Position numbers and translations under genes: made by a program
DNA from: Dehalococcoidia bacterium
GTDB lineage: Bacteria; Chloroflexota; Dehalococcoidia; Lucifugimonadales; UBA1123
Reading direction: 5' to 3'
DNA length: 55,943 nucleotides
NCBI GenBank assembly: GCA_009838465.1
Contig: VXRN01000070.1
Coordinates: 82,990-138,932 of the forward strand
The notes under the pieces: generated by a model
The model's database searches: none
Told to the model about the DNA's origin: nothing
The model's input: the letters and a program-made list of their open reading frames with translations, nothing else
Shown here: positions 1-7,488 of the stretch, in pieces
Position numbering within the stretch: the stretch's first letter is position 1
Layout: every line of letters begins with the position of its first letter

Positions 1-2294
1 GCCGTGGCTGTGGCGTCGGCCTGAGCTGTGGCTGTAGCGTTGGCCTGTGCTGTGGGATCTGCCGCCAGGGCGGTAGCGGTGAGATTAACCTCTGCCGTAG
101 CTGTGAGATCAGCGACAGCCTGTGCCGTGGCGGTGAGATTAGCCTCTGCCGTAGCTGTGAGATCAGCGACAGCCTGTGCCGTGGCGGTGAGATTAGCCTC
201 TGCCGTAGCTGTGAGATCAGCGACAGCCTGTGCCGTGGCGGTGAGATTGGCCTCTGCCTCTGCCGTGGCTGTAGCGTCTGCTTGGGCCAGGGCAGTGGCT
301 GTGGCGTTCGCCGACGCCGTATCCAACGAGCGACCTATCAGGTTCACCTTCGCGACGGCATCCGTCACTTCCGTCCATACATTGGGTGTTGTCGTACTTG
401 TAAAGTGGCTGTCGCCTAGGTTCCACCCATGTCTCGAGGTTCCGCCGGTTTCCTCAGTCAGCCGCACCTTCCCAGCCCAGCCATTCCCGACCGATACGAC
501 TACATAGTAGTTCTCGCGTGCCCCGATCTCCTTTCCGCCCACCAACTGGTAGGTATGAATATCGTCGAACGCCGAGTTGTCTTCGTATGTATATGTGTCG
601 CAGTCGCCCAGATTCGGCTCGGTGTTCTGTCCGCTGCCCTGTCTGGAGCAGACCTTGACCGTGGTATTCACACCCGGGTAGTTATTGGTCAGATCGTTAT
701 CGTCATCCTCGAACTCTACCTGCACATGGGTCAGCGAATACTTGCTGTTACCGGCCCTGAACGGCTGTGCAACCGTGCTGGTGGCGCTGCTGGTGGCATT
801 CTCTGCGTCTAAGCTGCCCAGTAGCGGGCCGACGACCACGACCTCAGTCACCTTGAGAGTTACGTCGGGCAAGCCTGACTTTTTGACATTGCCCTCGCTC
901 GCCTCATGCGTGATCATACTCACCGGTTCGCCGATCACGAAGCCCCCCTTGACGGTGACCTCTTGCGGCTTCCACCAGCATTTATCTGGCTCCAGTGTGC
1001 CATCGATATTGCAGTCATTGCGCGCTCCGAAGGTAAGGCTCTCGGGTGAAATAGTGGTGATCGAGCGGTCTTCGCTCTTCACATTCACAACCGTTTCCGT
1101 CAGGGGAGGCGAGTCCAACCGAACAGTGTAGGTGCTTTTCAGATTCTCCTCCACGCTGAGAGCGGCGGGCTCGACGACGATATTCCCCCTCGGAATTCCG
1201 CTGATCTGCATCTTGAGCGACCGCGCGGTATCTGCCATCCAGTCCTCGCCTTCGACGCTTTCATCACTATCAACGAGGAATCCATCCTGGATTTCCCACC
1301 CGTTTTGTCCGGTTTGTGCATGGCTGCCGGTCGTTTCCAGAGAACCTGCCGTCCCCGATATCTGGACCCAATATGTGGAGTTTGGATCGAGCAATGTGCC
1401 ATCTTGTATGACGTATATGGTCTCAACCCCCGGGTCGGGGTCATCCATCACCCCATCCAGCCGCGTCAAATTACTGACAAACGCCCCCGGTGCTCCCGGC
1501 GTACTGCCATTATCTCGGAATAGTTTCACGGACACACCGGCAGGGTCAACGGGATCGCCCCCCTGCATTTCAGATTCGCTCTTCCAAAACTTCAATTTGA
1601 CATTGTTCATCCGGTATCCATTGGTATCAGAGCCGGTCGTGAACGACGCCGCGACGGGCTGATCTTCCATCGCACTTGTATCTCCCTTTAGGGCAGCTGT
1701 ACTGGTGTTGTTATTATTCGCGGTATTGTCAACCCATACGCGCTCCCCCACTATAGTAATGGAAGCTGTCGTCAATGGTCTTTCATTATTACCGCTGCAT
1801 TTCCTGTTTCCCGAAGTACCTGTCTTTGCACCAGCGCACAGTGCCAAGTATATCTTCTCGTCACCTTCGATCATATTGTCCGCATACGGTGCGACATTGA
1901 AAGTAAAAGTGACTATTTTGGATGTAGGTTCGAAGGCACCAGGACTATTAGTAGGGCCATCAGGGCGAGGGATCAAGTCCCTGCTATTATCACTAGAATC
2001 ATCACTCGCATTGGCATCGTTGGCACAATTAGCGACGGCGAAGTCACATCCGTCCCCGTCTTCCTCGTTGGCGATATACAAGTACAACATCGGGTCATCG
2101 TCAAAGGCAGGGCTCGCCGAGACCTTCACCATAATATCTACATTACCACCGTCTTGCTCCAGCACCTTGTCCGGCGTCACCGAAATCTCGTAGGTACGTG
2201 TCTGTGCCTGAGCGACGCGCAGCGCGACCACAGCCCCTATCAGCGCGACCGCCGCCAGCATGATGATTGTTCCCCTAAGCGCCGTATTCTTCAT
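1..2294 (-). CDS. large secreted surface protein, C-terminal part cut by window edge
   Basis: An open frame starts at ATG 2294 and stays open to base 1, so the C-terminus lies outside the window. An AGGAG-type ribosome site precedes the ATG. Residues about 5-27 are a hydrophobic signal segment ending in AQAQT. Beta-rich modules follow. Residues about 28-130 and 375-465 resemble Calx-beta-like repeats; the second contains SPESLTF and WWKPQEVTV. Two segments (about 205-330 and 500-640) resemble the choice-of-anchor modules of Chloroflexota exoproteins. The last ~110 visible residues are a low-complexity Thr-Ala-rich repeat. The protein is probably exported and surface-anchored or stalked. No catalytic motif was seen. 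Frame continuity was checked by hand at several points; family assignment is by resemblance only. Confidence 0.8.
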   Translation of the reverse strand, partial: MKNTALRGTIIMLAAVALIGAVVALRVAQAQTRTYEISVTPDKVLEQDGGNVDIMVKVSASPAFDDDPMLYLYIANEEDGDGCDFAVANCANDANASDDSSDNSRDLIPRPDGPTNSPGAFEPTSKIVTFTFNVAPYADNMIEGDEKIYLALCAGAKTGTSGNRKCSGNNERPLTTASITIVGERVWVDNTANNNNTSTAALKGDTSAMEDQPVAASFTTGSDTNGYRMNNVKLKFWKSESEMQGGDPVDPAGVSVKLFRDNGSTPGAPGAFVSNLTRLDGVMDDPDPGVETIYVIQDGTLLDPNSTYWVQISGTAGSLETTGSHAQTGQNGWEIQDGFLVDSDESVEGEDWMADTARSLKMQISGIPRGNIVVEPAALSVEENLKSTYTVRLDSPPLTETVVNVKSEDRSITTISPESLTFGARNDCNIDGTLEPDKCWWKPQEVTVKGGFVIGEPVSMITHEASEGNVKKSGLPDVTLKVTEVVVVGPLLGSLDAENATSSATSTVAQPFRAGNSKYSLTHVQVEFEDDDNDLTNNYPGVNTTVKVCSRQGSGQNTEPNLGDCDTYTYEDNSAFDDIHTYQLVGGKEIGARENYYVVVSVGNGWAGKVRLTEETGGTSRHGWNLGDSHFTSTTTPNVWTEVTDAVAKVNLIGRSLDTASANATATALAQADATATAEAEANLTATAQAVADLTATAEANLTATAQAVADLTATAEANLTATAQAVADLTATAEVNLTATALAADPTAQANATATAQADATAT
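79..258. repeat. 54-bp tandem repeat inside the surface protein gene
   Basis: The word GTGAGATT recurs at 79, 133, 187 and 241, an exact 54-bp period. Each unit encodes 18 residues on the minus strand (NLTATAQAVADLTATAEA), itself two degenerate half units. Flanking sequence from 1 to about 330 is a more diverged form of the same Thr-Ala repeat. The near identity of the units suggests recent expansion; copy number may vary between strains or be collapsed in assembly. Confidence 0.9.
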
Positions 2295-2555
2295 GTCCCT
2301 GGTCTCCTGCCCTCCAAGTCAAGACCCTTCCATTTCGCAAAGATGAAACGGTCCTGTCACGACATCGAAAATGATACGCGGCGACGCCCCTCGAACCTCT
2401 GCCACACCCCTCTCCCAAGACCCACGACCGAAACCCTCTCTCACGCGCCGCCAAGGGCCATTATACCCCAACCCGGCCCTGAAAGCGTCACTGTGTCATA
2501 AGATTGGAAGTATCACATAAGTGGTTGGTGGAGACAATCAGCGGCCCCGCCACCC

Positions 2556-2609
2556 CTGGATTGCCGAGCGGCGAGCCCTTCGGGGTTCCCGCTTTCGCGG
2601 GAATGACGA
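2556..2609. repeat. dispersed palindromic repeat core, copy 1
   Basis: This is a copy of the dispersed core CTGGATTGCCGAGCGGCGAG followed by a TTCCCGC-TTTC-GCGGGAA hairpin and ATGACG. Related cores occur near 8177, 8307, 13722, 21673, 21815 and 51822. It lies in the otherwise gene-free stretch 2295-2780. Weak inverted flanks (CATAAGATTGGAAG near 2498, CTTCCCATAAGATT near 2648) suggest it is the middle of an old miniature element. Nothing else was recognised in the gap. Confidence 0.8.
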
Positions 2610-2780
2610 GACATCGTTGAGAAAAGCCTGGCCCACCAGATAATTGATGCTTCCCATAAGATTTGTCACAAGCCTGTCGTCAAGTTTGTGACGATCATCA
2701 CTAAAGAGGAGTGGGCTTGGAGCCTGTATAAGTCTGGCAGGTGGCGAGAGTGAACTAAGGGTGAGCCGAATCCGAGTCCG

Positions 2781-3515
2781 CTACTCCGAGCCGCCCTCTT
2801 CTCCCAGGCGGTTGCGCAGCCTTTCGAGTTCCGCTTCCGCCCGGTCGGCGCGTTCCTCGGCGCGGTCGGCGCGTTGCCGTTCCATCTCGGCGCGTTCCAC
2901 ATCGTCGGCGTGGGTGCGGAGATAACTCTGAGTCCTGGGGTCGTACCAGCGCAGTTCGCCATACTCCCAGCACACGTACAGACCCAGAAACTCGCTGTAA
3001 CCGCGACAGCGATTCTCATCCAGCCACTCTATCTCGATGGACTGGTACGCACCGTCCACCAGACGGTCGCCGGCAAGGGCCGCATCGTGATACTCGCCGC
3101 CTGACGGATCGAATCGCCAGTATTCGGGTATCCCGTAGGCTTCATAGTCGCGCCGCTTGGCGGTGTAATCGGTCCCTCCGGTCGTCGCGGACGCCACCTC
3201 CAGCACGAAGTCCGGGGGCTTTCCCTGCTGCTCTATCGCATAGCCCCACTGTTCGATGATGACCGCGCGGTTAACATTGTCGGCTATCAGAAGGTCGGGC
3301 CTGCGAACACCCACGCTCTGCCTCGGAGTCCAGCCCACCGGAACCTCGCCCAGGACTATCGTGGTCTCCGGGTTGCCCATGTGCAGTTCCAGCGCGTAGA
3401 TGTAGGAGGGGCGGTAGAGATAGATGGGATTATTCATGTCGTCGCGCGGAGGAAACTCGGGGAAGCGTTCGAGTTCGGTGTGTGTTCTGGTGGGAGTTGT
3501 CGTCTTGCCGACCAT
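2781..3515 (-). CDS. Uma2 family (DUF820) putative restriction-like endonuclease
   Basis: Uma2 proteins have a PD-(D/E)XK nuclease fold of uncertain biological role and are very abundant in Cyanobacteria and Chloroflexota. The core is visible as RRPDLLIAD, then PPDFVLEVAS, then the TAKRRDYEAYGIPEYWRFDP block, supplying the expected Asp, Glu and Lys of the active site. The C-terminal ~45 residues are a charged heptad-like coiled coil (RADRAEERADRAEAELERL). I chose ATG 3515 because AGAGG lies 7 bases upstream; an in-frame ATG at 3560 would add 15 residues. A related gene is at 51986-52699. It appears to be transcribed alone. Confidence 0.85.
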   Translation of the reverse strand: MVGKTTTPTRTHTELERFPEFPPRDDMNNPIYLYRPSYIYALELHMGNPETTIVLGEVPVGWTPRQSVGVRRPDLLIADNVNRAVIIEQWGYAIEQQGKPPDFVLEVASATTGGTDYTAKRRDYEAYGIPEYWRFDPSGGEYHDAALAGDRLVDGAYQSIEIEWLDENRCRGYSEFLGLYVCWEYGELRWYDPRTQSYLRTHADDVERAEMERQRADRAEERADRAEAELERLRNRLGEEGGSE

Positions 3516-3628
3516 GGCAGGCCTCTCTGGACTGCGGAACTCTGAATCAGGTTCGTTCAAGTCTAGTTGCCGTCCGCTCCCCGGTCAAGACGGCGCGTAT
3601 TCTCAACAGGGGATTCTCGTTTTCGTCC

Positions 3629-3703
3629 CGTCATTCCTGCGAAGGTGGGAATCTGGGGGTTGGGGGGAGTCTGAATATGTCAGAATCAGCTGGACGCAAT
3701 ACT
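3629..3703. mobile_element. partial copy of a CTAG-ended miniature element
   Basis: The sequence GTCATTCCTGCGAAGGTGGG followed by TCAGCTGGACGCAATACT matches, in reverse complement, the left half of the elements at 8128 and 53566 (ACTGTGTCCAGTTGG...CCCAACCCCTGG). Only one end is recognisable. It abuts the complete element at 3702-3823, so one probably inserted into or beside the other. Confidence 0.55.
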
Positions 3704-3823
3704 GGTACCATATCCATGTGAATATGACATACTCCGATTACCACTCGTCATTCCCGGGAAGGCGGGAACCTAGGGGTGAGGGGCCGGTTGCTATACATCA
3801 GAAACACATTGAAGTGGTGCTAG
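3702..3823. mobile_element. 122-bp MITE-like element, copy A
   Basis: This 122-bp segment is the reverse-complement counterpart of 7359-7480, which has exactly the same length. Both share the TTGCTNTACATCAGAAACAC stretch and the GGCGGGAACC...GGGTGAGGGGCCGG core. Right end AGTGGTGCTAG and left end CTGGTACCA are degenerate inverted repeats. There is no coding capacity, so movement would need a transposase encoded elsewhere. Confidence 0.7.
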
Positions 3824-3984
3824 TCCGCCTTACCGTCTGGTCCTCATTCTCCCTGGTAAGAGTATCGCCTTTCAGCTAGTCAGTCTCAGATCTCTCTTTG
3901 GACATCGGGGGCTGGATTCTCCTTCTGTCCCAGTTGCGTGATGTTGCATGGACGGATGGACTTGGTCGTAAGTGCTTGAAAACC

Positions 3985-4009
3985 AACATTATAATGTTAG
4001 AATCCAACA
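3985..4009 (+). promoter_or_regulatory. toxin-antitoxin operator overlapping a -10 box
   Basis: AACATTATAATGTT (3985-3998) is a perfect 14-bp palindrome, and a third half site CCAACAT follows at 4003-4009. The palindrome contains TATAAT at 3990-3995, a consensus -10 box, about 60 bp upstream of the antitoxin ATG. Autorepression by the antitoxin HTH binding across the promoter is the usual arrangement and is inferred here. No clear -35 box was seen. Confidence 0.6.
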
Positions 4010-4055
4010 TAAATGGCGAAGGCTTATTACGCCGTCCCCACAGGCAAGGAAACAC

Positions 4056-4712
4056 ATGACTAAGTGGCGCGGATTCTATTCAACATCCCAGGTCGCTCGA
4101 TTGGCCAGAGTGCCTGTGAGCACTCTGTACAACTGGAAAAAGAGAGGGATAGTTACGCCTTCGATAGAGCTAGTTGACGTAGATGGACAGGTCGTTGAGG
4201 TGGGTTACTCCTATGCGGATCTAACGATTATCAGAATTATGCGGGCCCTTAGAGAGGATCGGCTGGATCTAACTTCAGTTGGTGTAGCACTTCGACATAT
4301 GTACGAGAGGTTAGGTCCACCGAGTGAAGGTTGGTCTGATGCTAACGTGTACATTGTTGGCAACAAAATTTTTGCTGAAAAGCCAGATGGGTGGCAGACG
4401 ACATCAGCTACGAGCTTTGGACAGAGAGTAGACACGCGAGTGTTTGGGGATATGTTTCCCGTGCTACGCACACAGGAAGAAGAAGGTTCTATTCTCGTTC
4501 CGCGAGACTACGCCGCGTATGTAGAGATAGACCCCGATATTATGGGGGGACAACCAGTTGTACGGAATACTAGAGTTCCGACATCCCTGTTCCCCTCCTT
4601 GCTCGCCAAGGGGAAGTCTATCGACGATCTGATTCGACTATATTACCCAATTTCCCGGGAAACTATAGAGAAGACCGTCGAGTTTGAGAAATACCTTGAC
4701 AGCGTTGCCTAA
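4056..4712 (+). CDS. MerR-like HTH / DUF433 antitoxin
   Basis: The 218-residue product starts at ATG 4056 behind an AGGCAAGGA ribosome site. Its N-terminal ~70 residues form a MerR-like helix-turn-helix (YSTSQVARLARVPVSTLYNW), followed by a helical segment. The C-terminal ~65 residues are a DUF433 domain (IDPDIMGGQPVVRNTRVPTS). DUF433 proteins of this layout are VapB45-type antitoxins and pair with DUF5615 PIN-like toxins. The next gene is such a protein and overlaps this stop codon, so the two form one operon. The protein probably binds the palindrome at 3985. An upstream GTG at 3972 in the same frame lies inside the operator and is unlikely. Confidence 0.85.
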   Translation: MTKWRGFYSTSQVARLARVPVSTLYNWKKRGIVTPSIELVDVDGQVVEVGYSYADLTIIRIMRALREDRLDLTSVGVALRHMYERLGPPSEGWSDANVYIVGNKIFAEKPDGWQTTSATSFGQRVDTRVFGDMFPVLRTQEEEGSILVPRDYAAYVEIDPDIMGGQPVVRNTRVPTSLFPSLLAKGKSIDDLIRLYYPISRETIEKTVEFEKYLDSVA

Positions 4713-5226
4713 GCTGGAACGCTTGTTGCTAGACACGGATCTTGATGTTGAGATTCAGCCCTACCTTGAGGCACTTGGCTTTCAGACGAAGTTTGCCTTG
4801 AATATTTCAGCAGACCATCGCTCCGATGTCGATCTGCTCAGATGGGCGAGAATGAACGACTATATTCTCGTCTGTCACGACAAGCATAAAGATAAGTCGA
4901 CGCGGCTGGAATTGTTTCCAGAACTGAAGACCCATGGAGGTCGTATCCTGCGCATTACCGGAGATTCGAGCCAGAGCGTGTTGACGGCACTTGGCAAAAT
5001 TCTGGTCAATCGTGAAAAGTGGCGTTCTTGGTTTGCAGACCACGATGGTTTGGTAATACTGAAGATGGATGGAGTAATTTACCGCACTGCCGAGGAACTA
5101 TACAGTTGGATAGAAAGTGACCTTGAGGATGCCGACCCCGCTGCGCGAATACGTGACCGTAGGCCAACGCAATCCACTAGCCGTACTCTCCCAACGCCCC
5201 CACAAAGAAACCGCTTGTTTGATTGA
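4705..5226 (+). CDS. DUF5615 PIN-like (VapC45-type) toxin
   Basis: The core (LLLDTDLDVEIQPYLEALGF, then DVDLLRWARMNDYILVCHDK) is typical of DUF5615/Mut7-C PIN-like proteins. The acidic residues Asp in LLLDTD, Asp in DVDLL and Asp in CHDK would form the metal site of a putative RNase. It overlaps the antitoxin gene by 8 nt if translation begins at TTG 4705, or by 29 nt from TTG 4684; no ATG is available. The last ~35 residues (Arg/Pro/Thr-rich) are probably disordered. At ~173 residues it is somewhat longer than minimal family members. Function as a toxin is inferred from fold and partner. Confidence 0.8.
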   Translation: MPKLERLLLDTDLDVEIQPYLEALGFQTKFALNISADHRSDVDLLRWARMNDYILVCHDKHKDKSTRLELFPELKTHGGRILRITGDSSQSVLTALGKILVNREKWRSWFADHDGLVILKMDGVIYRTAEELYSWIESDLEDADPAARIRDRRPTQSTSRTLPTPPQRNRLFD

Positions 5227-5251
5227 GATTCGCTTCCACGCTGTACATCCT

Positions 5252-5295
5252 TATCACCTTCCATCGGGTCGGATTCGACTCGATGGAAGGTGATA
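5252..5295. terminator. long hairpin downstream of the toxin-antitoxin pair
   Basis: TATCACCTTCCATCG (5252-5266) and CGATGGAAGGTGATA (5281-5295) are perfect 15-bp inverted arms. Inner bases GGTCG/CGACT extend the stem to about 20 bp with a GATT loop. It sits 26 bp after the toxin stop. There is no T-tract, so it may be a factor-dependent terminator, an RNA stabiliser or an element remnant. The gene-free stretch 5296-5696 also holds the 14-bp palindrome CACCTTTTAAGGTG (5349-5362) and nothing else I recognise. Confidence 0.6.
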
Positions 5296-5696
5296 GACGG
5301 TCCAGTTTTCAATCGCCATAATTAGCCAATCGAGCCGTCTGCAGAGTGCACCTTTTAAGGTGTCAGGGCAATAGTATTATCTGGTAACGTCGAGAGATGA
5401 CCGTTGTCAGATGGTGAAGTTCTCACCAGCCCAAAGCTGTTATGTTCCCTCGCCAATTTGGGTTGGACTCAAACGAGCGCGCCAATAAAGTCGTTGCCCC
5501 GGGAATGCGATTGTCCTGTCCAATACCGTTGACGAGTTCTGCCACCAAGGCTGCTCGTGCTCCTGCTCGTCACAAAGACTGACCGAGCCCCATGTTTTGG
5601 TACCGGTTCATGGCAATCTTCATGCACAGCAGCCCGGCAGTCTCTCAAGAGATTCGCACGGACATCAGCCCCGAAATGCCGTCGTCAGCCCGCCCG

Positions 5697-6416
5697 TCAG
5701 TTCACGCTTATATCGTCGAACAGGGCGTCCCAGCTGCCGAAGTCCCCCCTGCCGGTTCCGTAGCGATGCGTGATCGTCCCGTCGCCGCCTATCGCTATCT
5801 TCGATGCCTGTCGGGATATATTGAATGCATCCAGCATACCCTTGTCAGGGAACGCCACCGGCCAGGGGAGGCCCTTCTCCTGTCTGTCCGTCTCGAGCTG
5901 GTCTATGTCCTCGAATGGGTTAGTACCCACCACGTAGATTGCCACCCGGTCGTCATAGTCCGTACCGACCTGCTCCTTCAGGCTCCGCAACTCGGAGCGG
6001 CAGGTCGGTCAAAACGTAGCGTGGAAGTACAGGAACACAGGCTTGCCCTCGTTGGCGAGGCTTGAAGACGTAACCTTGCTTCCGTCCAGCAGGCTCATGC
6101 CGAACTCAGGCGCGCGCATACCCACCTCGTAGCCGACTTCCACTATGTCGGTCTGGGGTTCGACTTTGGTGGTCGCGATGGATGCCGTCGGCTGTGGCGC
6201 GGCTGCGCTCTCGACGGCTTTGGTCGCAGGCGCGCTGGCAGGAGTTTGGGGTGTGGTCCCGCTCTCGGTAGCCTTGACCGTAGGCGCGCTCACAGAAGGT
6301 TGAGGTGCGGACGCGCCGTCCGTAGTCTGCGACGCGGGAGCCGCTCCGCAGCCGAGCCCCATGGCCGCCGTCATAATGATTCCCAGCAGAAGAAGCAACG
6401 AAAACCTGACGCTCAT
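5697..6416 (-). CDS. probable selenoprotein: thioredoxin/TlpA-like lipoprotein with UxxC
   Basis: One frame runs from ATG 6416 (GGAGG 7 bases upstream) to the stop at 5697, interrupted only by TGA at 6011-6009. Reading that TGA as selenocysteine gives 239 residues. A lipoprotein signal ends at MGLGC (Cys about 23). A Pro/Ala/Thr/Ser linker with repeated PATKAxES units follows. A TlpA/AhpC-like fold starts at VGMRAPEF. The active site reads FLYFHATF-U-PTCRSEL, so the TGA falls exactly on the first Cys of CxxC (residue 136) and the resolving Cys is kept. Downstream KEQVGTDYDDRVAIYVVG and KIAIGGDGTITHRYG match the rest of the fold. The protein would be an envelope-anchored thiol/selenol oxidoreductase. 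A base error or a decayed gene are the alternatives, but the structured RNA after the TGA argues against them. Confidence 0.8.
5964..6011 (-). promoter_or_regulatory. SECIS-like RNA hairpin after the in-frame TGA
   Basis: In mRNA sense, a 10-bp perfect outer stem pairs ACCGACCTGC (6009-6000, beginning with the A of UGA) with GCAGGTCGGT (5973-5964). Inside it, GCTCCG (5998-5993) and CGGAGC (5987-5982) form a perfect 6-bp stem closing an AGUUG loop (5992-5988). The loop starts 17 nt after the UGA and has G as its second base. This agrees with the known bacterial SECIS pattern: a short apical hairpin with an early G, about 16-37 nt after the UGA. No folding program was run. Confidence 0.72.
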
Positions 6417-6617
6417 GTCTCAGCCTCCCAATTCATCCACTTATATCTGGGTCGGACATCTACCCTATGGAATCAGCATACGTCAAAATACCCCGGCGTA
6501 CAAACAAGGACTTTTCATTATTCAACATTCGTATATTTGATGGTTCTCGTCGCCAAATCGTGTTTGACGCTTGGCTAACCATTCATATATGATTTTGGTC
6601 AGGCCATGACCCTAGGT

Positions 6618-6690
6618 GGCAACGTAGCTCAGCGGTCAGAGCGGGCGCTTCATAAGCGCTAGGTCACAGGTTCAAATCCTGTCGTTGCCA
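6618..6690 (+). tRNA. tRNA-Met (CAT)
   Basis: The cloverleaf is complete: acceptor GGCAACG/CGTTGCC, anticodon loop CTTCATA with CAT, TTCAAAT T-loop and discriminator A at 6690. CCA is not encoded, unlike the four tRNAs that follow. The CAT anticodon could also belong to an initiator or a lysidine-modified Ile tRNA; the closed first acceptor base pair argues against an initiator. Confidence 0.9.
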
Positions 6691-6785
6691 CTCAATGGCG
6701 ACGGCGATGAGAAGAACCGGACCGAGTACGGGTTGCGGCGCGAGCGCCGTCGAATGGAGTCCTTCCGGTCAACACCGGGATGCGG

Positions 6786-6858
6786 GGGCGGTTAGCTCAG
6801 TGGTTAGAGCGCTCGCCTCACACGCGAGAGGTCCGAGGTTCAAATCCTCGACCGCCCA
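6786..6858 (+). tRNA. tRNA-Val (CAC)
   Basis: The acceptor GGGCGGT pairs with ACCGCCC, the anticodon loop is CTCACAC with CAC, and the T-loop is TTCAAAT. Discriminator A is followed by an encoded CCA (6859-6861). It is the second gene of a five-tRNA cluster. Confidence 0.93.
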
Positions 6859-6911
6859 CCACCGATAACCGGCAGGGGACGTGAGCTTAAGGAGCGTATT
6901 TGTGTAACAGT

Positions 6912-6994
6912 GCCGAAGTGGCGGAACGGCAGACGCGCTACGTTCAGGACGTAGTGCCCGCAAGGGCGTGTGGGTTCAAATCCCTCCTTCGGCA
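6912..6994 (+). tRNA. tRNA-Leu (CAG)
   Basis: This is a class II tRNA of 83 nt with acceptor GCCGAAG/CTTCGGC and anticodon CAG in the loop TTCAGGA. The long variable arm is GTGCCCGCAAGGGCGT. CCA is encoded at 6995-6997. The long variable arm could suggest Ser or Sec, but the CAG anticodon settles Leu. Confidence 0.93.
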
Positions 6995-7030
6995 CCATCT
7001 CCAATATCCGTTGTCGTGTCTTGAAAGCGC

Positions 7031-7103
7031 GCGCTTGTAGCTCAGTGGATAGAGCGCATCCCTGCGGAGGATGAGGCCGTGGGTTCGAGTCCCACCAAGC
7101 GCG
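7031..7103 (+). tRNA. tRNA-Arg (GCG)
   Basis: The acceptor GCGCTTG pairs with CAAGCGC, the anticodon stem is CATCC/GGATG, and the loop CTGCGGA carries GCG. Discriminator G is followed by an encoded CCA (7104-7106). Most bacteria use ACG (inosine) for this codon box; here the G34 form is present. Confidence 0.9.
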
Positions 7104-7119
7104 CCATATTACGTTTCAG

Positions 7120-7194
7120 GGGCGGTTAGCTCAGCTTGGTTAGAGCGTCTGTCTTACACACAGAAGGTCAGAGGTTCGAGTCCTCTATCGCCCA
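7120..7194 (+). tRNA. tRNA-Val (TAC)
   Basis: The acceptor GGGCGGT pairs with ATCGCCC through one G-U pair, the loop CTTACAC carries TAC, and the T-loop is TTCGAGT. CCA is encoded at 7195-7197. With the CAC isoacceptor at 6786 the cluster holds two valine tRNAs. Confidence 0.92.
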
Positions 7195-7215
7195 CCATGA
7201 CGTACTGAACTGGGG

Positions 7216-7246
7216 ACTCCGCCGTTAAGGACTACCTCGGCGGAGT
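7216..7246 (+). terminator. hairpin after the tRNA cluster
   Basis: ACTCCGCC (7216-7223) pairs with GGCGGAGT (7239-7246), with outer GGGG/CCCC reinforcement, 20 bp after the last tRNA. The T-run is poor (TTCGTTCCCC), so it is only a weak intrinsic terminator candidate. Confidence 0.45.
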
Positions 7247-7358
7247 TCGTTCCCCCCATCGGATCGTCTTCAGGCGTGGGCGGGGAGTGTACGATTGAGG
7301 CGCTGCCGGGCCTGACCTCGATCTCCTCTGCGATGCAACACCTGATCAAACGCCAAGA

Positions 7359-7480
7359 CTAGTGCCACTTCAATGTGTTTCTGATGTAGAGCAACCGGCC
7401 CCTCACCCCTGGGTTCCCGCCTTCGCGGGAACGACGATTGGGCACTTGGGTATGTCATATCCATCTTGAAATGGTACTAG
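7359..7480. mobile_element. 122-bp MITE-like element, copy B
   Basis: The ends CTAGTGCCACTTCAA (7359-7373) and TTGAAATGGTACTAG (7466-7480) are 15-bp inverted repeats with two mismatches. The core contains GGTTCCCGCCTTCGCGGGAAC. The whole is the inverted counterpart of copy A at 3702-3823. There is no coding capacity. Confidence 0.8.
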
Positions 7481-7488
7481 CCGCAAAC

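Noticed and set aside
28..507. Plus-strand Ala/Val-rich open frame in the repeat region
   Set aside because: It is antisense to the minus-strand surface protein; its repetitive sequence just mirrors the 54-bp repeats.
6769..6963. 64-residue minus-strand frame across two tRNAs (contains EDLNLGPLACEASALTTELT)
   Set aside because: This is the well-known false protein read antisense to tRNA genes.
6912..6994. Long-arm tRNA considered as tRNA-Sec to support the selenoprotein
   Set aside because: The anticodon is CAG and the acceptor/T arms are normal length, so it is tRNA-Leu.
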